NCBI GenBank assembly: GCA_930367215.1
Contig: OV884058.1
Location: forward strand, 111,003,802-111,067,801
DNA length: 64,000 bases
Direction: 5' to 3'
Source of the DNA: Pollenia angustigena
Lineage: Eukaryota > Arthropoda > Insecta > Diptera > Polleniidae
Below, piece after piece: positions 1 through 11,892 of this stretch (positions are counted from its first letter, which is position 1; the number at the start of each line of letters is the position of its first letter). The position numbers and the translations under genes are program-made. Under the pieces are notes generated by a model. The model saw only the letters and a list, made by a program, of their open reading frames with translations, searched no databases and was not told the origin of the DNA.

Positions 1-358
1 AACAATACAAGTTTTTGCAGCCTTAGATGTTGGTTTCAATTTGAAATTGGCAAATAACAAAAACACCAACAACAGCCAACCAAACAAACAAAATACACAA
101 CGTTAACAAGAACTTGTATTATTAATTGACATTGACGGGAACATGATTTGTAAATAATGCACTTGAATTTGCATAAAATTTGCAAATTTTATGTAAATTA
201 GTTGGATTTAGAAAAAAAGCGAAAACTAATATGTATATTCATTCATACACACAAACGCACGTGTACAGCTGCATTAGAAAAAAAAAAAACGTTAGAGCGT
301 TAGAATTTTAAAAAAAAAGTAAAAGGTTTAAAAACAAACTCGAACTAGACACACACAG
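1..358 (+). other. possible 5' UTR exon ending at a splice donor
   Basis: The stretch is rich in AAC/CAA runs of the kind seen in fly 5' UTRs and has no useful reading frame. It ends in ACACACAG followed by GTACGT at 359, a good donor match. A TTTTTGCAG that could act as acceptor lies at 12-20, so an exon of 21-358 is also possible. No promoter is visible because the window begins here. If real, it would be upstream and on the same strand as the candidate exons at 24.6 and 58.0 kb. This is inference from composition and one splice signal; chance occurrence is quite possible. Confidence 0.22.
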
Positions 359-639
359 GTACGTGTTTGAAGGGATTTTTTATTTTTGTATTTTAATTTT
401 TTTTTTTAACTAATTTGCATAAGTTTGCTTTAGTACAAAAAATGAGAGTGCAGTTTTTTTTGGCGAGAAGAATATATACATATATTTAGGTTTTTTTTGT
501 TGGAAGGGGGTAGTTTTTTGTACTACATATTAGAGAAATGTTTTATTAACACTAGAGCATCCATTTTGTTGAGTAAAAGGATTTTGAAGGCTTTATTTCT
601 AAAAAAAAATTTAAGTTCAATTTTGATTTTAGTTGAACT
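359..639. other. AT-rich spacer, nothing recognised
   Basis: T-rich and A-rich sequence with many homopolymer runs. If the donor at 359 is real this is the start of an intron. No gene, RNA or repeat is recognised. Confidence 0.4.
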
Positions 640-850
640 GTTAATTTTTGATATTCTTTAATTACGCTTGAGTTCATCAAATTTAATTTTCAATAAATTA
701 TTTTAACTGAGGGAAGGAATTTTACAACTTGAAATTTTTATTAAAATTTATTGATAATTTTTCTTGGCTGAGCGGGGATTTGAACCCGGGTTGATCTTTA
801 CGTGTTTCAAGAACCACCACATTCTATCCTCAGAAGATCTTGAGAGCAAC
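640..850 (-). mobile_element. tRNA-derived SINE copy
   Basis: On the minus strand a tRNA-like region has a pol III box B match, GGTTCAAATCC, at 776-786, followed by a tRNA-like 3' end and then a body reading AAAAATTATCAATAAATTTT. The same head-to-body junction occurs at about 39.79-39.85 kb on the plus strand, where box B is GGTTCGACTCC. The body alone recurs near 27.3-27.4 kb. A shared tRNA-like head fused to a shared AT-rich body is what defines a SINE family. Box A is not clear in this copy, and the ends are approximate. A lone decayed tRNA gene is less likely because the non-tRNA body is shared. Confidence 0.6.
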
Positions 851-1075
851 AAGAGCAGATTCATAACGATTTGAAGACGACGACAAGAATTTTAGGATAA
901 AAGAGAATGGAAACAGTTTTTTCCCAAGACCATTCAGTTTTTTCTTCATATAAATTTTATATTTTTTACATTGACCCCTATTCTGCGTTTCGATTCGGAT
1001 CGAAATTTTCTCCGTTTTTGGCAACTTTGGTATTTTGTGCCAATGTTCTGTAACTCCCGCGTTGAAAAACTTTTC

Positions 1076-1280
1076 GATTGAAATGTGAGAAATGAAACAA
1101 AAATACCATAAATTGAAACAAACACGTTTTTCTCACTAAACTGTTACTGTAACATTTTTGGTGTGTAATAGCTGTGACGTAAGGAAATAACTCGCTAAAA
1201 ATGTTACAGCAACAGTTAAGTGAGAAAAACATGTTTGTTTCAATTTATGGTATTTTTGTTTCATTTCTCACATTTCAATC
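1076..1280. repeat. foldback element with 84-bp arms
   Basis: Positions 1076-1159 and 1197-1280 are inverted copies that differ at about three bases, separated by a 37-base loop. Weaker inverted similarity continues outside the arms. The reading frames across it are by-products of the palindrome. It is either a MITE with long terminal inverted repeats or a hairpin RNA locus. No clear target duplication was found. Confidence 0.8.
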
Positions 1281-1530
1281 AGAAAGTTCGTTCGTTAATG
1301 ACTTTATACACTACCAGACTATTATATTGTATTTTCTTTTTCTTTTTTTACCTTAGCCTTCCGTTGGAAAGCAATGAGGTATATTGAATGTACAGACAAA
1401 TTTACAATTATTAGACACCAGCAGAATGTAATGCATTTTCTGGCCCGCTACGGCCGTCGTCAGCATTCTTTGTGTCTCACTGGATAGTGTTACTTTATAA
1501 ATTGAATGTATTTAACTCAACTATTTTAAC

Positions 1531-1755
1531 AAATAGAAACTGGGAATTATTTCCTTCCGAAGGTAACTTTATATTATATTCAACATTTTTCATTTTCCGA
1601 ATTTATTCTATGAGCTAAATTTCAGTTATGTATTTTATAAAGCTTTTTTGTAATAGTTCTATTCCTACAATTTTTCAGAATAAATTCGGAAAATGAAAAA
1701 TGTTGAATATAATATAAAGTTACCTTCGGAAGGAAATAATTCCCAGTTTCTATTT
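1531..1755. repeat. perfect foldback, 79-bp identical arms
   Basis: Positions 1531-1609 (starting AAATAGAAACTGGGAATTAT) and 1677-1755 are exact inverted copies over 79 bp around a 67-base loop. No mismatch was seen, which points to recent insertion or to selection or conversion keeping the arms paired. There is no obvious target duplication, coding frame or known family. Confidence 0.85.
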
Positions 1756-2009
1756 ATGATTGTCGTAATGTTATTCTTAACGCCGACCGTTATGGGGCGT
1801 TTGTTATTTTAAAGCCTACAAAAACCAGCTGAAAATCTTAATCCCTACTTGACTTCTATTGATCTGTTTAATTGGCGAACTTTTTTTTTTATCTTTCTTG
1901 TCGAAAATTACAATATGTATTCAAAGCTTAATCCTAATTTATATTTATTAGCCATTGCCAATGTAAACGCTTATTAATTGCATTCAAGCGTCAAAAAAAA
2001 GCCTGCTAG

Positions 2010-2460
2010 GCTCAAAGTGTCGGTTGTTTTCAGCCTCCGGTGACCTTCGAACTTTATTAGATCCCGAGCGAGGAAGTTGATATGGACCATTAGTTTATCT
2101 ATGTATTTGAGTGAATTCTTTTTAATTCTCTCCTGAATGGTAGGGATGTTAAGTTCTCTGTGGATAAAATATCATAACGTATATACCATAGGGCGCAGAG
2201 GATTTGTCGTAATATCCTAGACTACCTTCTTTGTAGCTTTTAGAAGTTTGAAGCGCATGCAGTACCCCATAATTGGATGGCATACGTCCACATAGGTTTT
2301 ATGATAGACTAGTATAAGAGAACTTTGTTGTCTAAGAACAAGTTTGAGTTTCGACAGAGGAGCCAATGTAGTTGAGCTGCTTAAGGTTTCATCGCTTCAA
2401 TATAACGAGACCAGGTCAAGCGTCTATTTATATGAATTCCAGGCGAAGTGTTGTTTCCCA
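2010..2460 (-). pseudogene. Jockey-like LINE, C-terminal RT fragment
   Basis: Minus-strand translation, with frame changes, gives LNIPTIQERIKKNSLKYIDK and then a LARDL-type stretch, near 2090-2160. This resembles the conserved C-terminal tail after the reverse transcriptase domain of Jockey-group non-LTR elements. Upstream on the minus strand (2200-2330) are pieces resembling the end of the thumb region. There is no catalytic core, and stops and frameshifts are frequent. It is an old, 5'-truncated copy. Confidence 0.5.
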
Positions 2461-2469
2461 AGCTAAAAA

Positions 2470-3480
2470 GTCAAAATGAAAAGTCACTCTCATCTACAGC
2501 CGTGTCGGCCTTAACCACGGTGCTTTCAATACGTGTAGAAAACAATGCGTTTACCAATGCCCACATGTGTGAGCGCTTCCAACTCACATAGATAGCAATT
2601 TGTGTGTTTGATCCGACAGAAAAATACACTCGCCTCTTGCTTAGGAGCTGGACCAATCCTACCTTCACTTCTGAAAGGCAAGCAGTTTCTGTTAATCAGC
2701 AACAGCACCTAGAGGAGAATGAGCATTGCAAGTAAAGTTGGAAAATTCTTGATTGCTACTCACTTGGGAGTGTCCAGATATGACTCCTTTGTTACAATGG
2801 GTATGCTCTATGCTATGTCTATGCTCATGACCTATTGAACACCCGTTCAAAGCTAGCGAATGTGAGAAGGCGGCTAAGTAGCCTGATTTTTAAAAGAACG
2901 TCTCAGGTCAGTAGAAGACAACAATCTCTGAAACTTAATTTTTTCTCCAACAGATTGCGCGGAATGGCTTGTTCAGCGTTTCGGGAAGTAGTAGGAAGAC
3001 GACAAGTATATCCTTCGAAAAATTCATAATCAACGCTTGCCTGGATGGCAGCTGGTAGCCCCAGACCCAGGACCGGATGCCGAAGCTTAATCAGCTACTA
3101 CGTCTTCAAATTAAATGATTACTGAAACCGAAACAAAACGATATGATTTACCGATGAAGTCTATGCTGCTTATAGGATTAAGGGGAATATATACCCTCCA
3201 GCCGGCCGAACTATCCCATAAGTTTTGGAAAGCCTGTCCATAGAGAGAGATCTTTTCGTTCACCCGATTAAAGGTATGAACCACAGCCACCTAGTGTTTC
3301 TCAAAGGAGTCTTACGTATAACCAGTCCAGGACCAAAATGCCAGGGGCTATTGCTTTTTGTTGTGAAAGAAAAAGGTCTCTGGTCATTGTTTGGATTAAG
3401 TTCTTAGAAAGCAAGACAGGGTATTCGCTGCACAAGTATCCCCGGAGTATGTAACAAAAGGTGAAGAAGCCATTGTCGAG
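2470..3480 (+). pseudogene. decayed element, possibly LINE RNase H/tail region
   Basis: This is more GC-balanced than its surroundings and has short open pieces in several frames but no long one. Part of 2540-2720 is clearly repeated at 42.70-42.85 kb (shared GAAAACAATGCGT and AGCAACAGCACCTAG blocks), where it lies just downstream of an RNase H fragment. That suggests the 3' part of an I-type or Jockey-type LINE. The plus-strand stretch around 2740-2800 faintly resembles the cysteine-bearing tail after RNase H. The identity of 3045-3480 is unknown. Confidence 0.3.
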
Positions 3481-5168
3481 GTCTTCTAAAGAGCTAAATG
3501 AAATCCAAAGTATAAAAGCATGCCCTACAGCTTCATCGATAATCTAAACTTCAGAATGCCAGTTAAAACTGTTACATAAAAGATTAAAGAGTAAAAATGT
3601 ATCACAATTAGGCTTAATTCAAGTCTGATCAGTTGAAACCTGAATACCAAAAGCCGGTCCCAAGATGCCGACCGCTATTTCAGAGGCGGACTGTAAATTT
3701 TGGAAAAATATAGCTTCGATTTTATATCTTGTGATTTGTGTTTAATAGAATCCCATGGCTTGATGATTGGTCTTGACTTTATGTCAATTTTATCTTTTTG
3801 TCAAAAGTCGAGTCCTTAACAGGTATTAAGGCCGCCATAATCTATCCAAACTAAAATAACTGCAGTAAACCACCTTTGAATTAAGTTATAGAATCTGATG
3901 CTTTCAATTTTAGTATTCTAGTGTTAATATTAAAACATTTTGCAATACTATAACTATCTCATTAACATATTCTGGAGAAGAAAAAAAACGAAAGAAGTCC
4001 TTAAAAAAGTAAAAGTGATTTTGTACAAAACCAGAGGTATCCTAGAAACTTTTTACAAGACTCATTTTTTTACACACACATGCATATCATTTAGATAAAT
4101 ATATGATTATGGGATTCTCTATGTTAATAATTATTTCTACACTCATCGTACAATTACAACAAAAACAGCATCTGTTTCCTGCTTCCGTGTTTGAAACTAC
4201 ACAGTGAGTCACAAAAGTACAAAAAAAAAAAAAAAAAAATAAAATAAACAACACAACTAAATTAAAAAGTTCAATGTTCTTTTCATTTAATTTTTTATGT
4301 TTTTTTGTTTTTTTTATTCATCAGTTGCCTTATTACAATTGTCTGTCTGGTGTTGAAAAAAGTCTGGCCTTTCCTCATGTTAATGATGATGATGACGTTG
4401 ATGCTGCTACGTTTGCTAAGCAGAATGAGTTAAACTTTGCAGCATCAAGGGTATTTTGTGTGTCTGACTGTTAGTGTTGGCTTTTTATGTACTTCCTAAC
4501 CTAAATTAAAATTATGTTAATGAATGAAACAGTTTTTTTGTTTTTTTTTTGCAAAAAGATTACTCACAAATACTGAAAGTGAAGCGGCAGCATCCTCTCT
4601 TCCACAACATCATCCTCATTCACAACGTTGTTGTCGTCATTTATTTTGAACAACATCATCATCGTCATTATCATTGGTATTTTAATTTCATTTTATCTTT
4701 TTCGTTGTTCTCTGTTATTTCATTTTATAATTTTTGGTGGTTTATTTTAAAATATTTCTTTTATTCTTGTTCATTTTATATTTTGGTCGGCAAAAATGTA
4801 AATCACGGCCAAGGCCATTTTTGAATGGCAGGGAATAAAGTGAAATATGGTTTGAATGTTGTTGGAGAAAAGAATAAATGAATGAGAATCATCTGTTGGC
4901 GTTGCTAAGGATAATTAGTATGCTTTTTGTTGTATATATTTTTTTTTTCATTTTATTTTAATGCTGTTGTTTTTGCTGGTTGGGTTTTTTGTTGTTATTG
5001 TTTTTTAAACCACGACCAGGGTTAACATTTTATGACTAGACGACTTGTGAAAGGTGAAAGAAACAGCGAAATGCGAAGCAACAAATTTTATTTGAATTGA
5101 AAACTTGTTTTTATTTATTTATAATGAATTCCAAAGAATTCCTTGTCAATTAGTTGTACCAAATAAAT
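3481..5168. other. unique AT-rich spacer with GAT/CAT triplet runs
   Basis: No gene is recognised. An A18 tract is near 4222. Short GATGATGATGACG and CATCATCATCGTCATTATC runs lie at 4385-4400 and 4605-4670. The open frames here (for example 4274-4474) are low complexity and have no homologue I recognise. Confidence 0.4.
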
Positions 5169-5470
5169 GTAATTACCAGGGCAAGGGACTTCAAGCAAAT
5201 GCATGTTTGTTGTCGTTACTCTGAGACCCACCTAAAGTTAAATTCTTTGCGAATCACAAGTTTTCCAGTAAAATGGCATTAATTTGTTAGTGCATATTTT
5301 TGCATATTTTGCTTTAAATGCATGTTTTTGCATATTTTGTTATAAATGCATATTTTTCGTCGTATTTTGGGATATTATGTTATAAATTCACATTTTTCGT
5401 CATATTCTGTAATATTTATAAAAAAAAATTGCTCTTTTCTTAGTTTTTTGTTAAGAAATATCTTTCTGTT

Positions 5471-5656
5471 CAAGGCGAATTCATTATAAGGTGTAGCCAG
5501 TGGATCAGCTAATTATAGTTGTTTCAGACCTGAAGCTGTCAAACGGTCAAAAAAGTATGGGAAAATCTGCTAACTTTGACGTTTTCAAGGAGCAAAAGCA
5601 ACAACATGTTGGTGTTTGGTACTTAATTACCTACATTTTATTATAATTTCACCTTG
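5471..5656. mobile_element. MITE with CAAGGCGAATTC ends, nested in hAT
   Basis: The left end CAAGGCGAATTC and the right end, ending ACCTTG, are inverted copies. Flanks TTTCTGTT and TTTCTTTT agree at seven of eight positions, consistent with an 8-bp target duplication and hAT-type mobilisation. The same family is at 47615-47976 and 56968-57102. It inserted after the enclosing hAT element. Confidence 0.7.
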
Positions 5657-6157
5657 TTTCTTTTACTTTAAAAAAGCAGCACATATTTGTGGCCATGTTT
5701 AACAAATTTTAAAAATTATACAGTATAATTGTGTACAATAAAAATTTTTTGGCATTTCATTTTGTTTACGGTTTTTTTTTTACTTGAAGAAGCCTCACAT
5801 AAAAATAACGTTCGGCGAAGAAAAAATAGAATTTAACAGAATATTTTGGATTTACGCTGTAAGTATGACCTAAAATCCAAAAAGTATTGATAAAACAAAT
5901 TGTTTTTAAGAGGAAAAAAAATGCCAAAAGAAAAAATATCAATAAATAATATTTTAAATAAGTGTATTTTTGAGTCTTCAAAATAGAAGGAAAAGTACTT
6001 TTTTGCAAAGTTTACAATAAAGGTGATTCATTTTTAAATTTGTAGTAAATCAGCACCTTCAAAGCCAGAAACGCAAAGATTTATGATTTATGAAAAGGTT
6101 TCGAAAACTTAAATTTTAAGAAAATCAACTTTTGAGGATAAAACTAGTAAAATTAGT

Positions 6158-7205
6158 TTGGAATTGTGTGATGGTCTGGTGTCTGCAGATATACCTTTAT
6201 ATAAGCTAATCAACCAAAATTTTAGAATTTCTTTAAACAAATATACCAACAAAACCAATCCTACGGAAACAACCCTTAGAAAAACTTATCTCCTCAAGTT
6301 GTACACTATACAACTATGTGACATTGTTGAAAGGATTAAGCCACATAATTTGTGGCTGTCTATTGACGAAACAATGGACACTGAAGGACGTTGCGTGGTC
6401 TACGTAATTGTTGGTATCTTGAATGCCGAAGAAGAACAGAGTAAACACAAAATTTTGTTTAATATTGTAAAGTTGGAAAAGGTGAATCATGCTTCATTAG
6501 CTCGAACTTTCAAAGACTCAATTTCTCTTTTAGAAGACTTTAATAAAAATAAAATGTTGCTCTACTTGACATTTTTTTAAAGGTATCTTACCCAAACATG
6601 TAACATGTCACATGCTAAGCTCATGCCATACATGCAAGTTTTTAAAGTCACCTTCGCGTTTCAAGCATGTGTAACAAGATAGGGACCTGGTTGCAGGCAG
6701 TTGAGTATTATGCCAAAAATTTTGAAGAATTTAAGGAGGTAGTAAATAATTTTAACGAAAATAATGCAGTCGCTATAAAAAGTAAACAATATTTTAAACG
6801 TACCTAATATAAAGGCTCAATTAGAATTTATTCACTCAAACAATGGGTTTCTAGTCGAGACAATAACCGAACTTCAGGGATTTAAATCATTGAACACCTC
6901 GGTTAAATACGGTGATGATTAAAATAAGAAAAGTAGAAGGTCAAATCGGCGAAAAATAAAAGCCAAACTTTATGCAGTTTTAAAAAAGTTGAAGAAATTG
7001 GTAATATTTTTAATTTAGCTTCCAGTAAAGAAAATATTGCAGAAAATTAATACATATTCTACAAAGGAGTTGACCACTTTTAATATGCACCTATTATATC
7101 CGTTGATGTCGAACGAACATTTTTAATGTTTAAAACTGTTTTAAGACCAAATAGAATGAGTTTTACAATTGATAACTTAACAAAAAAAAATTATTTATTT
7201 ATATA
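6158..7205 (+). pseudogene. decayed hAT transposase
   Basis: The first 140 codons (6158-6580) are open and contain LWLSIDETMDTEGRCVVYVI, matching the catalytic-region signature (SIDETTD...GR...IVG) of hAT transposases related to CGG-binding protein 1. Stops and frameshifts follow, but recognisable pieces continue. A VTCH-type stretch is near 6605. Near 7100-7140 SVDVERTFSMFK is the C-terminal hAT dimerisation motif. The N-terminal zinc finger (BED) region is missing or beyond recognition, and the ATG at 6158 is not the ancestral start. It lies inside matching hAT termini and is certainly inactive. Confidence 0.85.
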
Positions 7206-7359
7206 AACAAAAATTTATCTTTATAAATATGGTTAAATAAATATATTTTTAATGCATATTTTTTAATTTTATTTTTGCATATTTTGCGATTTTTAGTGCA
7301 TGTTTTATGCGCATATTTTGCGATTTTAAGTGCATGAACTTCCTTGCCCTGGTAATTAC

Positions 7360-8055
7360 TCAAACCACAGACAGAGCTCTTGAACTTTTCTTTAAACCAT
7401 TTAAGGTTGTAAGGAACACAGTTACCTACAAAAGATCAGCTGAAAGACCATTAAACCTGTAATATTTTTGGTAATCTTCACATCGTTTCAAGAGTTTTAA
7501 AATTTTAGGCCACCTAAAATGGCTCTCCAATTAGAACGTAGCCTCTCAGACAATATTCGCCAAACGGAATTCAAATGATCCATATATTTATTAAAACTAA
7601 ATTATCGCTAGGGACCTTGAGGGTCAAACTATTTCAGTCAGTAGAAAAGAACTTAGGTTTTAAAATTAAAGGCAAATGTGGAAATATGGATTTTGTTATT
7701 GATACTCTGACGCTGACAGCATTCAAGGATGTAAAATTTGAGTGCTGTGTTCCTTCAAGCAAAAGAGCTTTTTTGGAAAGATGCTTAACTCTGATCTGTA
7801 TGAAATTTTTGATGAGTTAATCCATATATATAGCTGTATGAAGTATGTTAAAAGCACAAGGGACTTACTGGAAAATACCCAGAAGTTTAAGATTATAGGT
7901 AGATTCGTTTGATAATGGAAATGGGTCACTTTTTTTTTTTTTTTTTTTTTTTTTGGAATAAGGTTTGCGTTATACGATTAGGTTATATGCAAGAGTGGCT
8001 AAAATGAAATAATTTTTTTATTATATCAAACTTCAAAATGAAACCAAATCAATCA
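7360..8055. other. spacer with an unrecognised 81-codon frame
   Basis: An open frame at 7575-7820 (plus) has mixed composition but no motif I recognise, no clear start context and no splice signals. A T24 tract is at about 7930-7954. This may be old transposon sequence. Confidence 0.3.
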
Positions 8056-8063
8056 TATATCAT

Positions 8064-9104
8064 CAGGGAAACCAGAAATATGCTCTAAAAAACGCATTAA
8101 ATATGCAGTAAAAACCCGAAAATATGACCTGAAAAATGTTAAAAATATGCCCTAAAAATTAAAAAATTCTCATATGTAGACATAATATTCAACAATTGAA
8201 TATCAAAATTTAAAAAAAAAAACTTAAAAATATTATCGCTTAAGTCCATATTAGGTTAAAATTCATATAAGTGATGTTTGCGCCAAATATTATCTAGATA
8301 TTCGCATCCATATGGGTTTTAAAGGGATTTTAGGTACGGTCGCCAAATTGTTAACAAATTTGAACATTTAAAAGAAGTTAAAGCTATTTAAGGATGGAAG
8401 CTTTGAGCAAATGTGAACCGATTCGAAAATAATTTAATTTGCAGTAAAATATTTTTGGAACGAATTAAATTTAAATACCATCCTAATTAGATAGCTTGCG
8501 GACACAAAGAGCCTAATTTGGATGTGAAATTATAGACCGATTCTCACCATTTGCATAGACTTCGTCCATATTTCATCAAATTATCTAAAAAATTTAACTT
8601 GTACTTAGCGCACAAGGCTAAGATGGACAGACAAGCAGCCAGACGAACGGATGGACATCATTAGATCACTCTAAAAAGTGATTCTGAGTCGATAGGAATA
8701 CTAAAAAATTGGTCTAGATACAAATTGCATAGCATTTATCCTTGATGACAACCTGCTTTGTTTTACAATTTTAGAGTAAAAATTAAATGTAGATGTCGAA
8801 ATTGAAGTAACAGATTTAAAAAAAAAAAAAATTTTCCGCGAAAGCTTCTGTAGGCATCTAAAAATATTTAATATATATCAAAATATGTCTTAAAAATGCA
8901 AAATATACGCTATAAACCAAAAAAATGCTGCAAAAAGGATCTTTTAACGAAATTATGCAAAAAAAAATGCTGCAAACGGTAAAATATGCACTAACACATC
9001 GATGCCAAAATTCATAAAAAGCTCTAAAACGGACAAATAAATTGTTTCTGCCTTCATTGGTCGTACAAGGAAAAACATGCAGTTGCATATTTGTGGTTTC
9101 CCTG
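8064..9104. mobile_element. non-autonomous hAT element, TSD TATATCAT
   Basis: The termini CAGGGAAACCAGAAATATGC and its inverted near-copy at 9085-9104 are flanked by a perfect 8-bp duplication TATATCAT (8056-8063 and 9105-9112). Subterminal regions carry repeated AAATATGC motifs. There is no transposase. The middle (about 8230-8760) is another repeat inserted into it. Confidence 0.9.
8230..8760. repeat. DINE/Helentron-like interspersed repeat, nested
   Basis: It shares a block with 58.8-59.3 kb: a GACGGATGGACAT-type core, then TTAGATC and AAGTGATTC. Tetranucleotide GACG/GTCC runs of this kind are typical of DINE-1/Helentron-associated repeats in flies. It has no coding capacity, and family assignment is by resemblance only. 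Confidence 0.45.
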
Positions 9105-9112
9105 TATATCAT

Positions 9113-10027
9113 ATATATTATTTCTAAAGTACTTTTTTTGGTCGGTTGCAAATATCTCCCATACCACCGCATCAAATTTAATGATTGATATCTCATTTTA
9201 AAGCTTATTTCTAACACTAATGACGAAAAATAATAAGAAATTGAAAATTTAATAGTTTCATAGATAAAGGATTCGTATGGGCAAAAAGTTAACGATGATC
9301 ATGTCATTACCTCTAACATTGTATTCAAAGAACTATTATAAAAGCATTTAAACATATGTATGTATGTATGTAAATATGTATGATATATATTATGATTTCT
9401 TATATTTTTATATAATAAAATGTATTGAAGTTACTAAAATTTCTATTAATTATTTTCATTTTATGTTACAAAAATGACAATTAACGATGCGAAATATTCG
9501 CACGGGTCATCTAGTCGGTTTAAAATTTCAATTTAATGTAATGTGTTGAAATTTTTACAATTATATATTTGTTTTATACTTAGGGCTAATAAATCAGAGC
9601 AAGTTCAATTCTCTTATTGGTTAAAAATATGGTTGAACCAACAAATCTATCAATCAGAAAACAAACGTATAAACCATCTCAAAACGCATACATTTGGGCG
9701 TTTAAACTACCAATACATATCATATGAATTTGACAACATTTGTCGTAGTGCTGCCATATGTTATTTGTTTAACTACATTTAATACATGGGACACTGATTT
9801 GCAGCTGTTGAGTTTATACATTTAAGTTAAGTTCAACTAAACCAGCGTTTAAGCGTTCACTGATTTATTAGCCATTAGAGTGATTAATAAAGGGTCAATT
9901 TTTGGCATCTTGGTTATCAATACTAAACGTCTGATATAATGTGGGCGGGATTAGAGAGGTGGACGTGTCAAAAAAAAGATTTACTTTAGAGTCTAAACAC
10001 AATGTTTGCGGTGCGGTGCAATTTCTC
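9113..10027. other. spacer with TATG microsatellite
   Basis: A (TATG)n run is at about 9355-9372. The open frame at 9543-9782 is not recognised. Sequence at 9980-10027 and 11620-11720 shows weak inverted similarity (AACACAATG and GCGGTRCGGT blocks), so a degraded larger element may surround the next hAT insertion. Confidence 0.35.
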
Positions 10028-10035
10028 GTTGCGGG

Positions 10036-11360
10036 CAGTGTTGCCACTTTGTGGGTAATTACCCGAATTTGGTATAATTTTTACGGTCGTGGGTAGAACG
10101 TGGATAATTTCTCTTAGGTGTAATTCAGGTGTAATTTGAAATTTTCACTTCAGATGCCCAAAAAAAATCAAGATTCGATTTAACTGAAAAGACATTTATT
10201 TCTTTTTAAATATTGTTGCTAAGAAATGCACAGCCTTCTGAACCAAAGTCTCGGCTTCTTTTTAAGAAACGACTTCAATCATTAAACATACTTATATTTT
10301 CAAATGTTTGGTAATGAATGTCGCAAGATGGACCCTTAGATTTGGATAAAGATGCCTATCATAGTGATTTAGAACCTGAAGTTTATTGAAAAAATTTATT
10401 CAAACTAAAAACTAGCCCAGTGGAAGATATGTTTCCAATATTGCAACATATAATTAATTTTATTTCTATCTTGCTACTTTTTAATGCTTAAAACTGAATT
10501 ACGAAAGGGGCAGTTGTATAAAACTCTGCAGGCATTTTGTTTACTAAATAAGGTATAAAGGGTATTTTTTAAAACCATGAAACTTAAAATGGTAGACAAC
10601 ACAAAAAAAATTAATTTTAATCGCAGATTGATACGTGGCATTGCCAATGGAAACGCATTGCAGACGTCCAATTTTGTTTCTCTTTTTCGATAAAATGAAC
10701 AATGTTGACCTCCAAGACACCGATTGTTGATGGTTTATCAGCATTAACCACTGACTTCACAGGAAAACAATCAATAAGTGTCACATCGCACGGCCTTGAA
10801 GTCTAATTGAGAGTTTATTTTCTCTAAATCAACACATCGCCTTCATTTGTGAAAAAAGTTGCGTCATTTAAATCATAAAGTCACCTTTAAGTTGCGAAAA
10901 TCGATGGCTGATTTTCAAAGTATATTTGGATAATTTGGTGTCGTTGTTCAAGCATGAATCTATTCATGATGATGTGCCTGATCAAAAAGTGGAAACAGTC
11001 TGACAGTTCGTTTGACAGCTTATCTTTCGTAAGCTCTATGGGGCTAAGAAGCATCCATTATAAAGCAATGCCAATGCACATTTTAAACCTTCCCAAGACA
11101 TATCAACCAAATGTGGAAGTTAAACTCATTATTTTAGCAGTTTTATTAATTTTTTTTAGCCTTTAGTGTTATTTTTGTTGATTTAAATAAAATTAAACTA
11201 ATATTGATCTTCTTTTAATGAGTTTGTTGTGTTTTTGCTTCTTTGTAAATATCTTTTTATTAAATAAAACTTAAATTTTATATCAGGTGTAATTTCATTT
11301 AAATCGGGTAATTTTGCTTCATCTCAAGTGTAATTCTGAATCTTGCTGGTGGTAACACTG
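10036..11360. mobile_element. hAT-type element, CAGTGTTGCCAC family, copy A
   Basis: The left end CAGTGTTGCCACTTTGTGGG and the right end, reading GGTAACACTG, are inverted. Flanks GTTGCGGG (10028-10035) and GTTCCGGG (11361-11368) match at seven of eight bases. Subterminal GGTGTAATTT motifs recur at both ends. Copy B is at 18417-19252 with near-identical ends. Internal sequence has short frames only, and no transposase domain could be identified. Confidence 0.85.
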
Positions 11361-11368
11361 GTTCCGGG

Positions 11369-11892
11369 AGAGAAAAATAAACATAATACAACGGAAGACG
11401 GCGAAGGAAATAGTTGTCATTTTTGGTTTTAATTTTTATTAATTTATTTGTGCACACATTTTTATCATGTTGTTTGTTTTCAATAATTTAAATGCATAGC
11501 CAATTATTCAAAAACTATAGCAACATCAGAAAGAGAACGACTATCAAAAATTGAGAGACAAGGCGAATTAAATTCGCTTTTTTGAGAGAGAAAGAAAGTC
11601 CGCAATGAAAATAAAATAGATTTAAATTTTATGCCGTTCCGCACTGCGGTTTTTTACTTCTAAATCGTATAAAAAACCGTACCGCAATAAATTATCGTTT
11701 CATTGTGTTCACACTCTTACCTAAATAACGGTATTTTTATAACTTTCTGATCTTATCCCATCAAGGTAAATGTATATATGATTCGGCATGATCGGGTGTA
11801 CACGGAAGGAAGTTTATTATCTAAAGTAATCAATTTCGTTTCTTACAACAAGAAAATCTAAAATCCAAAAATAATTTCATGATTTTAACTTA
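11369..11892. other. AT-rich spacer
   Basis: No gene is recognised. A CAAGGCGAATT block at about 11562 is a possible remnant of the CAAGGCGAATTC MITE family. Confidence 0.35.

Larger units (their letters stand above)
5177..7351 (+). mobile_element. hAT transposon relic with 8-bp TSD
   Basis: Both ends begin CAGGGCAAGG as inverted copies. They are flanked by a perfect 8-bp duplication GTAATTAC at 5169-5176 and 7352-7359, the standard hAT hallmark. Both subterminal regions are crowded with TGCATATTTT-type motifs (5290-5400 and 7250-7340), plausible transposase binding sites. A decayed transposase lies inside on the plus strand, and a smaller MITE sits at 5471-5656. The element is 2,175 bp, shorter than an autonomous hAT, and cannot code for active enzyme. 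Confidence 0.92.
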
